A DNA stretch of 64,000 nt. Source: JBELHR01 sp049606855 (GTDB lineage: Bacteria; Bacteroidota; Bacteroidia; Flavobacteriales; Flavobacteriaceae). Below are positions 25,833-34,958 of the stretch, one piece after another. The stretch is from assembly GCA_049606855.1 (NCBI GenBank), contig JBMYVY010000007.1:1-64000 (forward strand). Reading direction: 5' to 3'. Under the pieces are notes generated by a model. The model saw only the letters and a list, made by a program, of their open reading frames with translations, made no database searches and was not told where the DNA came from. The translations under genes were made by a program, and so were the position numbers. How positions within the stretch are numbered: position 1 is the first letter of the stretch; each line of letters starts with the position of its first letter.

Positions 25833-26009
25833 ATGAAAGAATATAAGTTTATCAAACAAAAGCCTACGGCGATTAAAAGGGATCACGATTTTGAGGAGCT
25901 TTTAAATTCTTATGCGAAAATGAATTGGGAAGTCATTAATGTTTTCGTTCATCGCGGGGTTATTAAGGCAGTTTTAGAACGTGAAAAAGCGGAAGATGAG
26001 CAAGCCTAA
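25833..26009 (+). CDS. DUF4177-like small protein
   Basis: Starting at the ATG at 25833 (MKEYKFIKQKP) this is a 58-residue protein; an earlier ATG at 25800 adds 11 residues of low plausibility. The core NSYAKMNWEVINVFVHRG matches DUF4177, a short beta-rich domain of unknown function. The 3' end overlaps the HAD gene by 14 bases, so it appears to head an operon including the kinase-peptidase-aminotransferase fusion. Confidence 0.7.
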   Translation: MKEYKFIKQKPTAIKRDHDFEELLNSYAKMNWEVINVFVHRGVIKAVLEREKAEDEQA

Positions 26010-26811
26010 CTATCAAATGCTATTTAGCGACATCGATGGAACTTTGCTCGACAAAACCAGAAATGTTTCTAAAGAGACGATAAAAGCAATTTCAAATATT
26101 AAAGAGGCTTGTCCAATTGTATTGATTTCTTCTCGACAACCTTCAGCCATGTATTATCTACAAGAAGATTTAGGCGTAGGAAACAGTCCTTTAATCTGCT
26201 ATAATGGTGGACTAATCATAGTCGCTAAACAAATCGTTGACAGCACTTATATCGGTAATAATTCTGTCCTACAAAGCCTCAAGAAAGCTAAGGATTTGGA
26301 CTTACATTTAAGTTTGTATTTTGAAGATCATTGGCATGCTCCAAGAATGGATTATTGGACTGAGAGAGAAATCAACAATACCCGCGTACAACCCGAGGTA
26401 AGTTCCTTTGACCAAATGCTTCAAACCTTCAAAAAAAACGCATGGGGAGCACATAAAATGATGGGAATGGGAGATCCTGATAAAATTGACGAGCTCATTG
26501 CATTCATCGAAAAAGAACTTCCAAACAAAATGCATTGCTATAGATCAAAGGATACTTATGTTGAAATATCACCTAAAAGTATTTCAAAGAAAACAGCAAT
26601 TGAATACTTGATAGAAAACGAGTATCCACAAGTAGATATAGACAACTGTATAGCCTTCGGAGACAATTATAATGATATGGAAATGCTCCAAGCAGTTGGG
26701 ACAGGTGTCGCAATGGAAAATGCAAAAAACGAGGTCAAAGCAATAGCAAATTATATTACCAAAACCAATAAGGAGCACGGGGTTGCTCTATTTTTGAATA
26801 AGGAGTTATGA
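25996..26811 (+). CDS. HAD-family (Cof type) hydrolase
   Basis: Cof-type HAD phosphatases dephosphorylate small metabolites such as sugar phosphates or flavin precursors. The start at 25996 (MSKPNYQMLFSDIDGTLL) has GGAAG upstream, and gives 271 residues; a GTG at 25981 is possible but needless. Motif I is DIDGTLLD with the nucleophile Asp, motif II is VLISSRQPS, the Lys of motif III is near SPKSISKKTAIEYL, and motif IV is FGDNYNDMEML. Its stop overlaps the ATG of the next gene (ATGA), so it is likely tied to the pathway of the triple fusion. Substrate unknown. Confidence 0.9.
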   Translation: MSKPNYQMLFSDIDGTLLDKTRNVSKETIKAISNIKEACPIVLISSRQPSAMYYLQEDLGVGNSPLICYNGGLIIVAKQIVDSTYIGNNSVLQSLKKAKDLDLHLSLYFEDHWHAPRMDYWTEREINNTRVQPEVSSFDQMLQTFKKNAWGAHKMMGMGDPDKIDELIAFIEKELPNKMHCYRSKDTYVEISPKSISKKTAIEYLIENEYPQVDIDNCIAFGDNYNDMEMLQAVGTGVAMENAKNEVKAIANYITKTNKEHGVALFLNKEL

Positions 26812-29546
26812 TTCCAATACTCAGAAAACTGCTTTTCGATACCTATGGCCCACTAGAGTTTAAACAGTTGGCTGGAGAGGTTGATTTAAACTTTAAAGCT
26901 ACCGATAAAAATGACAGGCATTTTTTGATAAAGCTTATTGAAAGAAACAAAGAATTCAGCCTTCAAGAGTCCATTTACAAGCACCTCGACTTGAACGTAC
27001 ACCTCTTAGACGTAAACAAGAATTATAAAGTCTATATAATCCCCTGGACTCAGGGCTTTGTTTGGGATGAATTAAAAGAACCTAATTCTGCAATTTTCCA
27101 ATCGATTGGTAAAAGAGCAGGTAAACTCACAAAACAACTATACAACCTAGATCATCCTCAAAAAAAACACTTACTAGATTGGGATCTGGCCCAATACAAA
27201 TGGTTGGAATATAGGATAGATCACTTGGAAGCTGAAGACCACCAATTAGTCAAACAGACCCTTGGTGAACTCAAAGGAGTTAAAGATTTATACAATAGTC
27301 TCAGGCATTCAATTGTCCACAATGACCTCAACGAACACAACATCATCCTCCAGAATCAGGGGTTTGATTCCCAAATCAGTGGGATTATAGATTTCGGAGA
27401 TGCCATATACACACAAGTCGTAAACGATCTTGCAATTCTAATTGCTTATACTACTATGAAATTGGACTACCCTTTAGATGGTCTATTTCAAATTGTGAAA
27501 GGATACAACAAGAATTTCCCTCTAACTGAAAATGATTTAAAAGTACTGCCCTACCTCATTAAATTGAGGTATTGTATCAGTATTACAAAAGCGAGAGAGA
27601 ATGCGATAAAAAATCCAGAAAACGACTACTTGCAAATATCCTATTCAAAAGCCAAAAGGGGATTAAAAAAATGGTCGGAGATTCCATATAAATTAACTTA
27701 TTTCAGTGCACTTCAAGCCTGCGGCCTCAAGGATCAAGAAAATTTAGAATTAATTGCAGAGCTCAGTCAGCTCAACCTGGACATCACTGATTTTCTTCCC
27801 TCCCCTATTTATGAAATTTCATGTGGATTAGAGGCCCCAGAGAACCCTATTATAAATGGTTATGGCGGCTATTTAGAACCTCGTTTATTTTATACCACAA
27901 AAGCATTTGAAAAAATAAGTCTGAGCAAAAAGTCATATCGCTCTATACACCTAGGGGTAGATTTTTGGCATGAAGCAGGAACAAAAATAAAAGCTCCCTT
28001 GGAGGGAGAAATTGTTATTTGCCATGACAACAATTATGAAAAAGATTATGGCCCTACTCTAGTACTGAAACATCAATTAAAGAGTGGGAAAACCTTTTTT
28101 ACCCTTTATGGACATTTGACTCGAAGCAGCTTAAATCATAAAATCGGAGATCAAATAAAAGCCGGTCAAGAGTTTGCTCAAATCGGTCAGTCAAGCGAAA
28201 ATGGCGGTTGGCAAGCACATTTACATTTTCAAGTACTAACAGATTTACTTGGGAACACAGAAAATTTTCCCGGCGTAGCTTTTCCGCAAGAACTCGGAAT
28301 ATGGAAATCACTTTGTCCAGATCCGTTAATTATGTTCTCAAGACAAAGTGCCCCACAAAATTCACATTATGGGCAAATAAAAGCCAGGAGGTCAAAAGTC
28401 CTGGGAAAGAATTTGAGCCTCTCCTACGAGAACCCGCTACTTATGGTACGTGGACAGGGGTCTTTTCTATATACATCAGAGGGACAAAAATACCTGGACC
28501 TTGTCAATAACGTGGCACATGTTGGACATGAGAATGAAGTTGTAGTTGCCGCAGGGCAAAAACAAATGTCTATTCTCAATACTAATACGCGCTACTTACA
28601 CCCGAGTGTGGTAAATTATGCCCAAGCTTTACTCGCAAAATTACCCGATCGATTTACTAGAGTTTATTTTGTGAATTCAGGTTCTGAAGCCAATGAGCTC
28701 GCGCTTAGAATTGCGGATTCAGAGCGGGTTTTGGCACTAAAGAGTGGTTATCATGGGAATACGAATAATCTTGTAAACATCAGTTCTTATAAGTTTGAAG
28801 GCAAAGGCGGAAGGCCTCAAGCATCGAATGTTGAACTCATTGATTTCAATAGCCCTAAACTGAAGAATATTGATGGAGGGGGAACCTTTATCTATGAATC
28901 TATTTTGAGTTGCGCAGGTCAAATTCCCCTTGACGAGGAGTTTTCAAAAAGCATTGAACCGCGCTTAAAGAAAAATGGCTGGGTGAGCATTGCAGATGAA
29001 GTTCAAACAGGCTTTGGTCGAGTGGGAAGTCATTTTTGGGCTTTTGAAGCTCTTGGAATGCAGCCAGATATTATCACCATGGGTAAACCTATTGGAAATG
29101 GCCATCCACTTGGGGCAGTTGCCTGTACAGAAGAACTTGCAGAGCGCTTTAACAACGGAATGGAATTCTTTAATACTTTTGGAGGGAACCCCGTTTCAGC
29201 AGAAATTGGTTTAGCTGTACTCAAGGAAATTGAGGAAAAAAATCTTCAACAAAATGCATTAGAACAAGGAGAATTCTTAAAGAAGGCTTTGAAGCGGATA
29301 AAGCATCCGGCTATAACCGATATTAGAGGTCTTGGACTTTTTCTCGGGATTGAATTAAATAGCCCGGAGCTCGCAAAATTTATGGCCAATCAACTTCAGA
29401 AATTAGGTGTTTTAATTTCTACAGACGGTCCTTTACTCAATGTGCTCAAAATTAAACCTCCCTTAATTATACAGCGCAGTGAATTGGAAGAATTTGTGTC
29501 CTTATTTGAGCAAGTATTGACAAAGAGCATGAGTTTTATTGAATAA
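26808..29546 (+). CDS. Trifunctional fusion: APH/HYKK-like kinase, M23 peptidase, class III aminotransferase
   Basis: The 912-residue chain has three domains in one uninterrupted frame. Residues 1-270 are an aminoglycoside-phosphotransferase-like kinase with IVHNDLNEHNIIL (catalytic Asp173) and GIIDFGD. Residues 375-500 are an M23 metallopeptidase with HLGVD (His381, Asp385) and HLHF (His471, His473). Residues 545-910 are a class III PLP enzyme with NSGSEANELALR, DEVQTGFGRVG and PLP-Lys760 in MGKPIGNG. Homologs of the outer domains act as hydroxylysine kinase and phospho-lyases on phosphohydroxylysine or phosphoethanolamine, so a kinase then ammoniophospholyase reaction is plausible. There is no signal peptide, so the M23 domain is cytosolic. 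Coupled to the HAD gene. Confidence 0.9.
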   Translation: MIPILRKLLFDTYGPLEFKQLAGEVDLNFKATDKNDRHFLIKLIERNKEFSLQESIYKHLDLNVHLLDVNKNYKVYIIPWTQGFVWDELKEPNSAIFQSIGKRAGKLTKQLYNLDHPQKKHLLDWDLAQYKWLEYRIDHLEAEDHQLVKQTLGELKGVKDLYNSLRHSIVHNDLNEHNIILQNQGFDSQISGIIDFGDAIYTQVVNDLAILIAYTTMKLDYPLDGLFQIVKGYNKNFPLTENDLKVLPYLIKLRYCISITKARENAIKNPENDYLQISYSKAKRGLKKWSEIPYKLTYFSALQACGLKDQENLELIAELSQLNLDITDFLPSPIYEISCGLEAPENPIINGYGGYLEPRLFYTTKAFEKISLSKKSYRSIHLGVDFWHEAGTKIKAPLEGEIVICHDNNYEKDYGPTLVLKHQLKSGKTFFTLYGHLTRSSLNHKIGDQIKAGQEFAQIGQSSENGGWQAHLHFQVLTDLLGNTENFPGVAFPQELGIWKSLCPDPLIMFSRQSAPQNSHYGQIKARRSKVLGKNLSLSYENPLLMVRGQGSFLYTSEGQKYLDLVNNVAHVGHENEVVVAAGQKQMSILNTNTRYLHPSVVNYAQALLAKLPDRFTRVYFVNSGSEANELALRIADSERVLALKSGYHGNTNNLVNISSYKFEGKGGRPQASNVELIDFNSPKLKNIDGGGTFIYESILSCAGQIPLDEEFSKSIEPRLKKNGWVSIADEVQTGFGRVGSHFWAFEALGMQPDIITMGKPIGNGHPLGAVACTEELAERFNNGMEFFNTFGGNPVSAEIGLAVLKEIEEKNLQQNALEQGEFLKKALKRIKHPAITDIRGLGLFLGIELNSPELAKFMANQLQKLGVLISTDGPLLNVLKIKPPLIIQRSELEEFVSLFEQVLTKSMSFIE

Positions 29547-29582
29547 ATACTATATTCATCGCTCAAAACTAGACTAACTCAA

Positions 29583-31172
29583 ATGGGAATTTTTTCTTTT
29601 CTTGCATTTACTGCTCTTGTAGGTGCTATTTCTTGGTATGCTACGCGCAATACAAATGAGCAATCATCTGATGGTTATTTTTTAGGTGGACGCTCATTAA
29701 CAGCTCCTGTAATCGCAGGATCATTATTACTCACTAACTTATCCACAGAACAAATTGTGGGTCTAAACGGTTCGGCCTATGAAAGTGGTTTATCCGTTAT
29801 GGCTTGGGAAACACTTGCTGCCATTACGATGGTAGTTACCGCGATATATATCTTACCACGATATCTTAAAGGAGGTATAACAACTGTACCTGAATTCCTT
29901 GCAGATCGATTTGATGTAGGTACCAAAACCATCACTTCAATTTTATTCCTTACCGGATATGTAGTGGTATTGCTACCTGTAATTTTATATTCGGGATCAG
30001 TGGCTATTTCCGGCATGTTTGATCTTCCAAGTCTGCTTGGGGTTTCAGAAACCATGGCCTTATGGATTTGTGTATGGGGAATAGGATTAATTGGTTCGAT
30101 CTATGCCATTTTCGGAGGACTAAAAGCAGTAGCTGTCTCCGACGCAATAAATGCTGTGGGTCTATTAATTGGAGGAATACTCATTCCTATATTCGGACTC
30201 GCTGCAATTGGTGAGGGCTCTGTACTTGAAGGTCTTCAAACATTGACTCAAGCTCATCCTGAAAAATTTAATTCAATTGGATCAGAATCTGACCCGGTAC
30301 CCTTTCATACCCTTTTTACAGGTATGATGCTGGTTCAATTATTTTACTGGGGAACCAATCAACAAATTATTCAAAGAGCTTTAGGAGCAAAAAATCTTGC
30401 AGAAGGTCAAAAAGGGTTACTTCTAGCTGCCGTTTTTAAAATTCTAGGACCGCTAATTTTAGTGTTACCAGGGATTATTGCTTACTATTTATTTCAAGCA
30501 AATTTGAGCTCAGTGGATATGGCTTATCCTGAATTGGTTCGCGCAGTTTTGCCTAAACCTTTGTTAGGGTTCTTCGCCGCGGTTTTGTTTGGGGCAATTT
30601 TGAGTTCTTTTAATTCTGTTCTAAATTCATCAGTTACCTTATTTGGTATCGATATTTACAAACAATACATCAACAAATCTGCCCCTGAATCTACTGTAGT
30701 CAAAGCGGGAAAAAGATTTGGAATCACATTGGCTCTTGGAGCCATGTTTATTGCTCCTTTGGTAGCCAACGCTGGGAGTCTTTTTGATTACTTACAGGAA
30801 GTGAACGGTATTTATTCCATTCCAATTTTATCTATAATTTTCATTGGTTTTGTTACCAAAAGGGTTCCTGCAATTGCTGCAAAAGTCGGGGTAATCTCAG
30901 GCTCAATCATGTATATAGTATCTCAGTTTATTATTCAGCCCTATGTCGAAGGGAATGGTGGAACCTATTTTCATTATCTCGATGTTATGGCCATACTCTT
31001 TGCATTAAACTGTATTATTATGCTCGTGATTGGTAAAATTGCTCCGAGAAAAGAGGATTTTGTATTGGAGTACACTCATAAAGTAGACATCAATCCATAT
31101 AAACATGTCAAGACAGTAGGTTTGACTATATGTAGCATTGTCGTTTTCATTTATATTTATTTTGCATCCTAA
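29583..31172 (+). CDS. Sodium:solute symporter (SSS family)
   Basis: This 529-residue protein is a LeuT-fold sodium symporter with about 13-14 membrane helices. Typical pieces are SSDGYFLGGRSLTAPVIAGS after helix 1, GGLKAVAVSDAINAVGLL, the intracellular FYWGTNQQIIQRALGAK, and FGAILSSFNSVLNSSVTLFG. The last two resemble the SglT/SGLT sugar branch. The stop codon is immediately followed by the galK ATG, so a galactose or related sugar is a sensible substrate guess. It is 36 bases after the triple fusion gene and probably in the same transcript. Confidence 0.9.
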   Translation: MGIFSFLAFTALVGAISWYATRNTNEQSSDGYFLGGRSLTAPVIAGSLLLTNLSTEQIVGLNGSAYESGLSVMAWETLAAITMVVTAIYILPRYLKGGITTVPEFLADRFDVGTKTITSILFLTGYVVVLLPVILYSGSVAISGMFDLPSLLGVSETMALWICVWGIGLIGSIYAIFGGLKAVAVSDAINAVGLLIGGILIPIFGLAAIGEGSVLEGLQTLTQAHPEKFNSIGSESDPVPFHTLFTGMMLVQLFYWGTNQQIIQRALGAKNLAEGQKGLLLAAVFKILGPLILVLPGIIAYYLFQANLSSVDMAYPELVRAVLPKPLLGFFAAVLFGAILSSFNSVLNSSVTLFGIDIYKQYINKSAPESTVVKAGKRFGITLALGAMFIAPLVANAGSLFDYLQEVNGIYSIPILSIIFIGFVTKRVPAIAAKVGVISGSIMYIVSQFIIQPYVEGNGGTYFHYLDVMAILFALNCIIMLVIGKIAPRKEDFVLEYTHKVDINPYKHVKTVGLTICSIVVFIYIYFAS

Positions 31173-32285
31173 ATGAATGCCGAACTCCTTAACACCCTTG
31201 AGAAAAATCATCTAGAACAATTTGGGAAAATTGACCAAAAGGTGTTCTCCTCAGGGCGTATTAATGTTTTAGGTGAACATATTGACTATAATGATGGAAT
31301 CGTATTACCCGCTGGAATTCAATTGGGGGTTTATATAGTTTTCAGTTATAGAAAGGATACAAAAATCCATGTTGAGGCCAGAGACTTAAAAGAATCCTAC
31401 CTCGATGATCTGGAGGGTTTCTCTTTTGAAAAATCAAATGACTGGAGGGATTATGTAAAAGGAATGATTGCCGTTTTGGAATTGCAACCTGATCAGGGTG
31501 CAAATATAAGTTTTAGCTCAGACCTCCCGATTGGAATGGGTCTATCTTCCTCAGCAGCGCTCAGTAATGCCCTAGGAAAAATCTTAAATCAAGCGTATTC
31601 TCTGAATTTCACAGATCTGGAATTAGCAAGCAAAACCGTTTATCTCGAAAGAGAATATATCGGGCTTGAGTGTGGTATCATGGACCCTTTCGCCTCGTTC
31701 TTTGCTAAAAAAGATGAACTAATAATATTAGATTGTGAACATGAAACTTGGGAATACCTTCCCTTTTCAAAGGACTATAAATTCCTGCTCATCAATTCAG
31801 GAAAATCTCATAAATTAAGGGACAGCGAATACAATCGCCGGCGAGAAACATGTCGAGAAATCTTAAGTCATTTAAAACTCAATAGCTTTAAAAATTTAGA
31901 CTTAAACTTATTGGGTTCAAATAAAGGCAGTCTTTCTGAAGTACAATATAAACGTGCACGCTATATTACCGAAGAATTTATTCGTGTCAAAAAAGCGATC
32001 AATGCTATTAAAACTAATGATTATGGTGAATTAGGTTCGCTTATGAATGCCACTCATTTGGGGCTAAAGAATCATTACGAAGTATCAACAAAAGGCTTAG
32101 ATAAACTTCAACAGTGGGCGGACTCAGTGGATGGGGTACTTGGCAGTAGGCTCATGGGAGGTGGATTTGGTGGATGTACCTTAAATTTGATTCAAGCAGA
32201 TAAACAAAGAGAAATAATTAAACAAATCCCTTCAGGTTTTGATCATATAGTGGTTGAAATCGGTGGAGGAACCTATACCTTTTAA
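31173..32285 (+). CDS. galK: Galactokinase (GHMP kinase)
   Basis: GalK phosphorylates galactose to galactose 1-phosphate. The 370 residues have the galactokinase signature GRINVLGEHIDYNDG (about 28-42), the ATP loop LPIGMGLSSSAALSNA, the catalytic Asp in GIMDPFASF, and the C-terminal GSRLMGGGFGGCTLNLI. It starts on the base after the symporter stop, which pairs uptake with phosphorylation. No galT, galE or galM is present in the window, so the route of the product is not shown; a kinase for a related sugar is an alternative. Confidence 0.9.
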   Translation: MNAELLNTLEKNHLEQFGKIDQKVFSSGRINVLGEHIDYNDGIVLPAGIQLGVYIVFSYRKDTKIHVEARDLKESYLDDLEGFSFEKSNDWRDYVKGMIAVLELQPDQGANISFSSDLPIGMGLSSSAALSNALGKILNQAYSLNFTDLELASKTVYLEREYIGLECGIMDPFASFFAKKDELIILDCEHETWEYLPFSKDYKFLLINSGKSHKLRDSEYNRRRETCREILSHLKLNSFKNLDLNLLGSNKGSLSEVQYKRARYITEEFIRVKKAINAIKTNDYGELGSLMNATHLGLKNHYEVSTKGLDKLQQWADSVDGVLGSRLMGGGFGGCTLNLIQADKQREIIKQIPSGFDHIVVEIGGGTYTF

Positions 32286-32288
32286 ATT

Positions 32289-33587
32289 ATGAATACAGTG
32301 ATTTTTGACAATGATGTCTTGATATTTGGACTATTGATGGCTTGTTTGGCAGTTGTTTTTTATGGTTCAAGCCAGAAACAGGGGTTTTGGTATAAATTTT
32401 ACAAAGTAATTCCTGCATTATTGATGTGCTACTTACTTCCAGCGATTCTAAGCTCACTCGGACTTATTGGTACCTCATGGCAACGTATGGATGGTCAAGG
32501 CCAAATCACAACGTATCAATCAGAATTGTACAATGTGGCTAAGAACTACTTATTGCCTGCATCTCTGATTATGATGACCCTTTCCATTGACTTAAAGGCG
32601 GTATTTAATTTGGGGCCCAAAGCCTTAATTATGTTTTTTACAGGAACCCTAGGAGTCATCATTGGAGGACCAATAGCACTTTTGATTATATCTTATATAG
32701 ACCCTTCTATTTTGGGAGCTACAGGTCCTGATCAAGTTTGGAGAGGTCTTGCAACAATTGCCGGAAGTTGGATTGGCGGTGGTGCAAATCAAACTGCTAT
32801 GTATGAAATCTATGGATATAATCCAGCTAAATATGGAGCAATGGTTTTTGTCGATATCGTGGTGGCCAATATTTGGATGGCAGTTTTATTATTCGGAATT
32901 GGCAAACGAAAACAAATTGACCGTTGGTTAAAGGCGGATAATTCAGCTATTGAAGCGTTGACTGAGCAAGTTTATCATTATCAAAAATCTGTTCAAAAAA
33001 ATCCAGAATTAAAGGACTATATGATTCTTTTAGGAGTAGCTTTTTTCGGAGTAGCCATTGCTCATTACAGCGCTCAAATCATGACTGGTCTGATGTCAAG
33101 TGTTGAAAGCATACAAAATCCAGCACATTTCCTGAGCTTTTTAAATTCAAGTTTTTTCTGGATGATCTCAACTGCTACTGTAATAGGAATCGTTTATTCA
33201 TTCACTCCATTGAAACAATTGGAAGGAGTTGGAGCTTCAAAAATTGGATCTGTATTCATTTATATCTTAGTGGCTACAATAGGAATGAAAATGGACTTGA
33301 CACAGATATTTGAAAATCCTATTTTGGTGGTTCTCGGTTTGATTTGGATGCTTGTTCATGTCGCGCTTCTTTTGGGAGTTGCGAAATTAATTAAGGCTCC
33401 TTACTTTTTCTTAGCAGTCGGTTCAAAAGCCAATATTGGAGGGGCTGCCTCTGCTCCAGTAGTTGCTGCAGCATTTCATCCTTCACTCGCAACAGTTGGG
33501 GTTTTGCTGGCTGTTTTTGGATATGCCGTAGGTACCTTTGGGGCTATTTTTTGCGCCCAACTCATGGAATTAATTTCCACGATGTAA
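32289..33587 (+). CDS. DUF819 family membrane protein
   Basis: This 432-residue polytopic membrane protein has about 11-12 helices and the DUF819 hallmarks: LLPAILSSLGLI, ATIAGSWIGGGANQTAMYE near residue 160 and SKANIGGAASAPVVAAAFHP near the end, both likely substrate- or ion-binding loops in an inverted-repeat transporter fold. Function of the family is not established. It follows galK by 3 bases, so it belongs to the same transcript and may move a substrate or product of the pathway. Confidence 0.88.
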   Translation: MNTVIFDNDVLIFGLLMACLAVVFYGSSQKQGFWYKFYKVIPALLMCYLLPAILSSLGLIGTSWQRMDGQGQITTYQSELYNVAKNYLLPASLIMMTLSIDLKAVFNLGPKALIMFFTGTLGVIIGGPIALLIISYIDPSILGATGPDQVWRGLATIAGSWIGGGANQTAMYEIYGYNPAKYGAMVFVDIVVANIWMAVLLFGIGKRKQIDRWLKADNSAIEALTEQVYHYQKSVQKNPELKDYMILLGVAFFGVAIAHYSAQIMTGLMSSVESIQNPAHFLSFLNSSFFWMISTATVIGIVYSFTPLKQLEGVGASKIGSVFIYILVATIGMKMDLTQIFENPILVVLGLIWMLVHVALLLGVAKLIKAPYFFLAVGSKANIGGAASAPVVAAAFHPSLATVGVLLAVFGYAVGTFGAIFCAQLMELISTM

Positions 33588-33648
33588 AATAAATTAGGAA
33601 TTGATAAATTTTTCTGCATATTTGCAGGCTATAACTAATATAAAGCAA

Positions 33649-34338
33649 ATGAAAAATATATGGTATGCCCTATTATTAGGGATGATTGTTTTTGCCTGTG
33701 AGACCAAACCTTCAGGTAATATGATTATAACAGGTCAAGTTGATGGCCTGAAAAAAGGGACGCTTTATCTTGAAAAAGTTCAAGATTCTATTTTAGTCGT
33801 TGTGGATTCAATTTATGTAGAAGGAAGCTCTAATTTTAGTTTAGGAACTGATGTTGAAGATGCAGAAATCTATTTTATTAATTTAGACAAAAACCCAAAT
33901 TATCGCTTGAGGTTTTTTGGAGAACCCGGAAATATTGTGGTCAACACAAATTTAGATCGTTTTGATCTCGACGCAGAGGTTCAAGGTTCAAAAAACCAAG
34001 AGGTTCTCGATACCTACAACAAAATGGCTAAACGATTTAATGATTCAAGATTAGATTTAATTCAAGCAAATTTTGAAGCTACTCAAGCAAAAGACCAAAA
34101 GGCCATGGATAGTTTGAATGACCGATTCGAAAGCCTTTTAAAAAGAAGGTATTTTTACGCAACAAACTTTGCTATTCAAAATGCCGATTACGAAGTGGCG
34201 CCTTATATTGCAGTTACCGAGTTATACAATGCGACCAATAAATTATTGGACACCATTAACAATTCTCTAAGCCCTGAAGTCAAAACTAGCAAATATGGCA
34301 AAGGTTTGCAGGACCTAATAGATTCGAGAAACGAATAA
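33649..34338 (+). CDS. DUF4369 lipoprotein
   Basis: The start at 33649 gives 229 residues with a lipoprotein signal (MKNIWYALLLGMIVFAC, lipobox Cys about 17). The next 100 residues match DUF4369: ITGQVDGLKKGTLYLEKVQDS and a VEGSSNFSLG-like turn. Many family members carry a TlpA thioredoxin domain after this; here the C-terminal half is helical without CxxC. An upstream in-frame ATG at 33601 would bury the signal and is rejected. It ends in a strong terminator and may be separately transcribed. Confidence 0.82.
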   Translation: MKNIWYALLLGMIVFACETKPSGNMIITGQVDGLKKGTLYLEKVQDSILVVVDSIYVEGSSNFSLGTDVEDAEIYFINLDKNPNYRLRFFGEPGNIVVNTNLDRFDLDAEVQGSKNQEVLDTYNKMAKRFNDSRLDLIQANFEATQAKDQKAMDSLNDRFESLLKRRYFYATNFAIQNADYEVAPYIAVTELYNATNKLLDTINNSLSPEVKTSKYGKGLQDLIDSRNE

Positions 34339-34372
34339 AAAAAAGCTCAGTATAACTACTGAGCTTTTTTTT
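34335..34372. terminator. Bidirectional terminator embedded in DUF4442 3' end
   Basis: AAAAAGCTCAG and CTGAGCTTTTT form an 11-base-pair stem with an 8-base loop, flanked by A- and T-runs. The stop codon and last codons of the minus-strand gene lie within it. Confidence 0.85.
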
Positions 34373-34811
34373 GCTTTATACTCCAAGTAAATTGGTAAGA
34401 TGAGACCTCATCGCCCTGCTGATCAACTCCCTTAGAGTTCAAACTAAGACGAACACCTTCCCCAGTGGCTTTTGCCTCTTGAATTGCTTTCTCAATCACT
34501 TCATCATCCTGACATACGAATCGAATCCTCCCGGTAGCCTTTTTTGTAAAACTCCCTTGATGATCGACCACCAAAGTAGAAAATTTTGATTCCTCATGTT
34601 CCAATGCATTGAGTAATAAAGTTCCCGTACTCAATTCTGCTGCCATGGATTGAACAGCAAAATACATGGATTTGAATGGATTTTGATTAATCCACTTATA
34701 CCTTACTTCAACTTCGCTTCTTTCCTTATTGATCTTTTTAAGTCTCACTCCTGCCAAATAGGCTGAAGGTAGCTTAAACATTAGGAATAGATTTAATTTT
34801 TTTACATCCAT
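34356..34811 (-). CDS. DUF4442 hotdog-fold protein
   Basis: This 151-residue protein matches DUF4442, a hotdog-fold family related to acyl-CoA thioesterases: PSAYLAGVRLKKINKERSEV, RYKWINQNPFKSMYFAVQSM and AAELSTGTLLL. Catalytic activity is unproven; the Asn-Pro-Phe-x-S-M-Y-F-A helix is the usual signature. The last codons form one arm of a terminator hairpin shared with the convergent DUF4369 gene. It appears monocistronic. Confidence 0.85.
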   Translation of the reverse strand: MDVKKLNLFLMFKLPSAYLAGVRLKKINKERSEVEVRYKWINQNPFKSMYFAVQSMAAELSTGTLLLNALEHEESKFSTLVVDHQGSFTKKATGRIRFVCQDDEVIEKAIQEAKATGEGVRLSLNSKGVDQQGDEVSSYQFTWSIKQKKAQ

Positions 34812-34924
34812 GAATTCTATTTTTCTCTAAAATACAGCATTCTAAGCAGATATTAAAACCTAAAAATATGTTAAATTTTTAATAAATATAGTACTTTGTA
34901 TTGCATAATACCTTCTTTTGTTTA

Positions 34925-34932
34925 TATATTTG
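34925..34932 (+). promoter_or_regulatory. Putative -7 box (TATATTTG) of DUF4870-PadR-PspC-DUF2807 operon
   Basis: TATATTTG matches TAnnTTTG; the nearest TTTG upstream (34895-34898) is 26 bases away, longer than usual. If real, transcription starts after the in-frame ATG at 34896, which supports a later start for the DUF4870 gene. Confidence 0.35.
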
Positions 34933-34958
34933 CTATAGATAATACTAAACCAAACACA

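Noticed and set aside
26808..29546. Triple fusion as an assembly or frameshift artefact joining separate genes
   Set aside because: There is one uninterrupted frame of 912 codons, and the linkers show no internal starts or stops suggesting separate genes.
34896..34958. Earlier ATG for the DUF4870 protein
   Set aside because: The extra residues (MYCIIPSFVYIF...) overlap a TATATTTG promoter box and are not part of the family.
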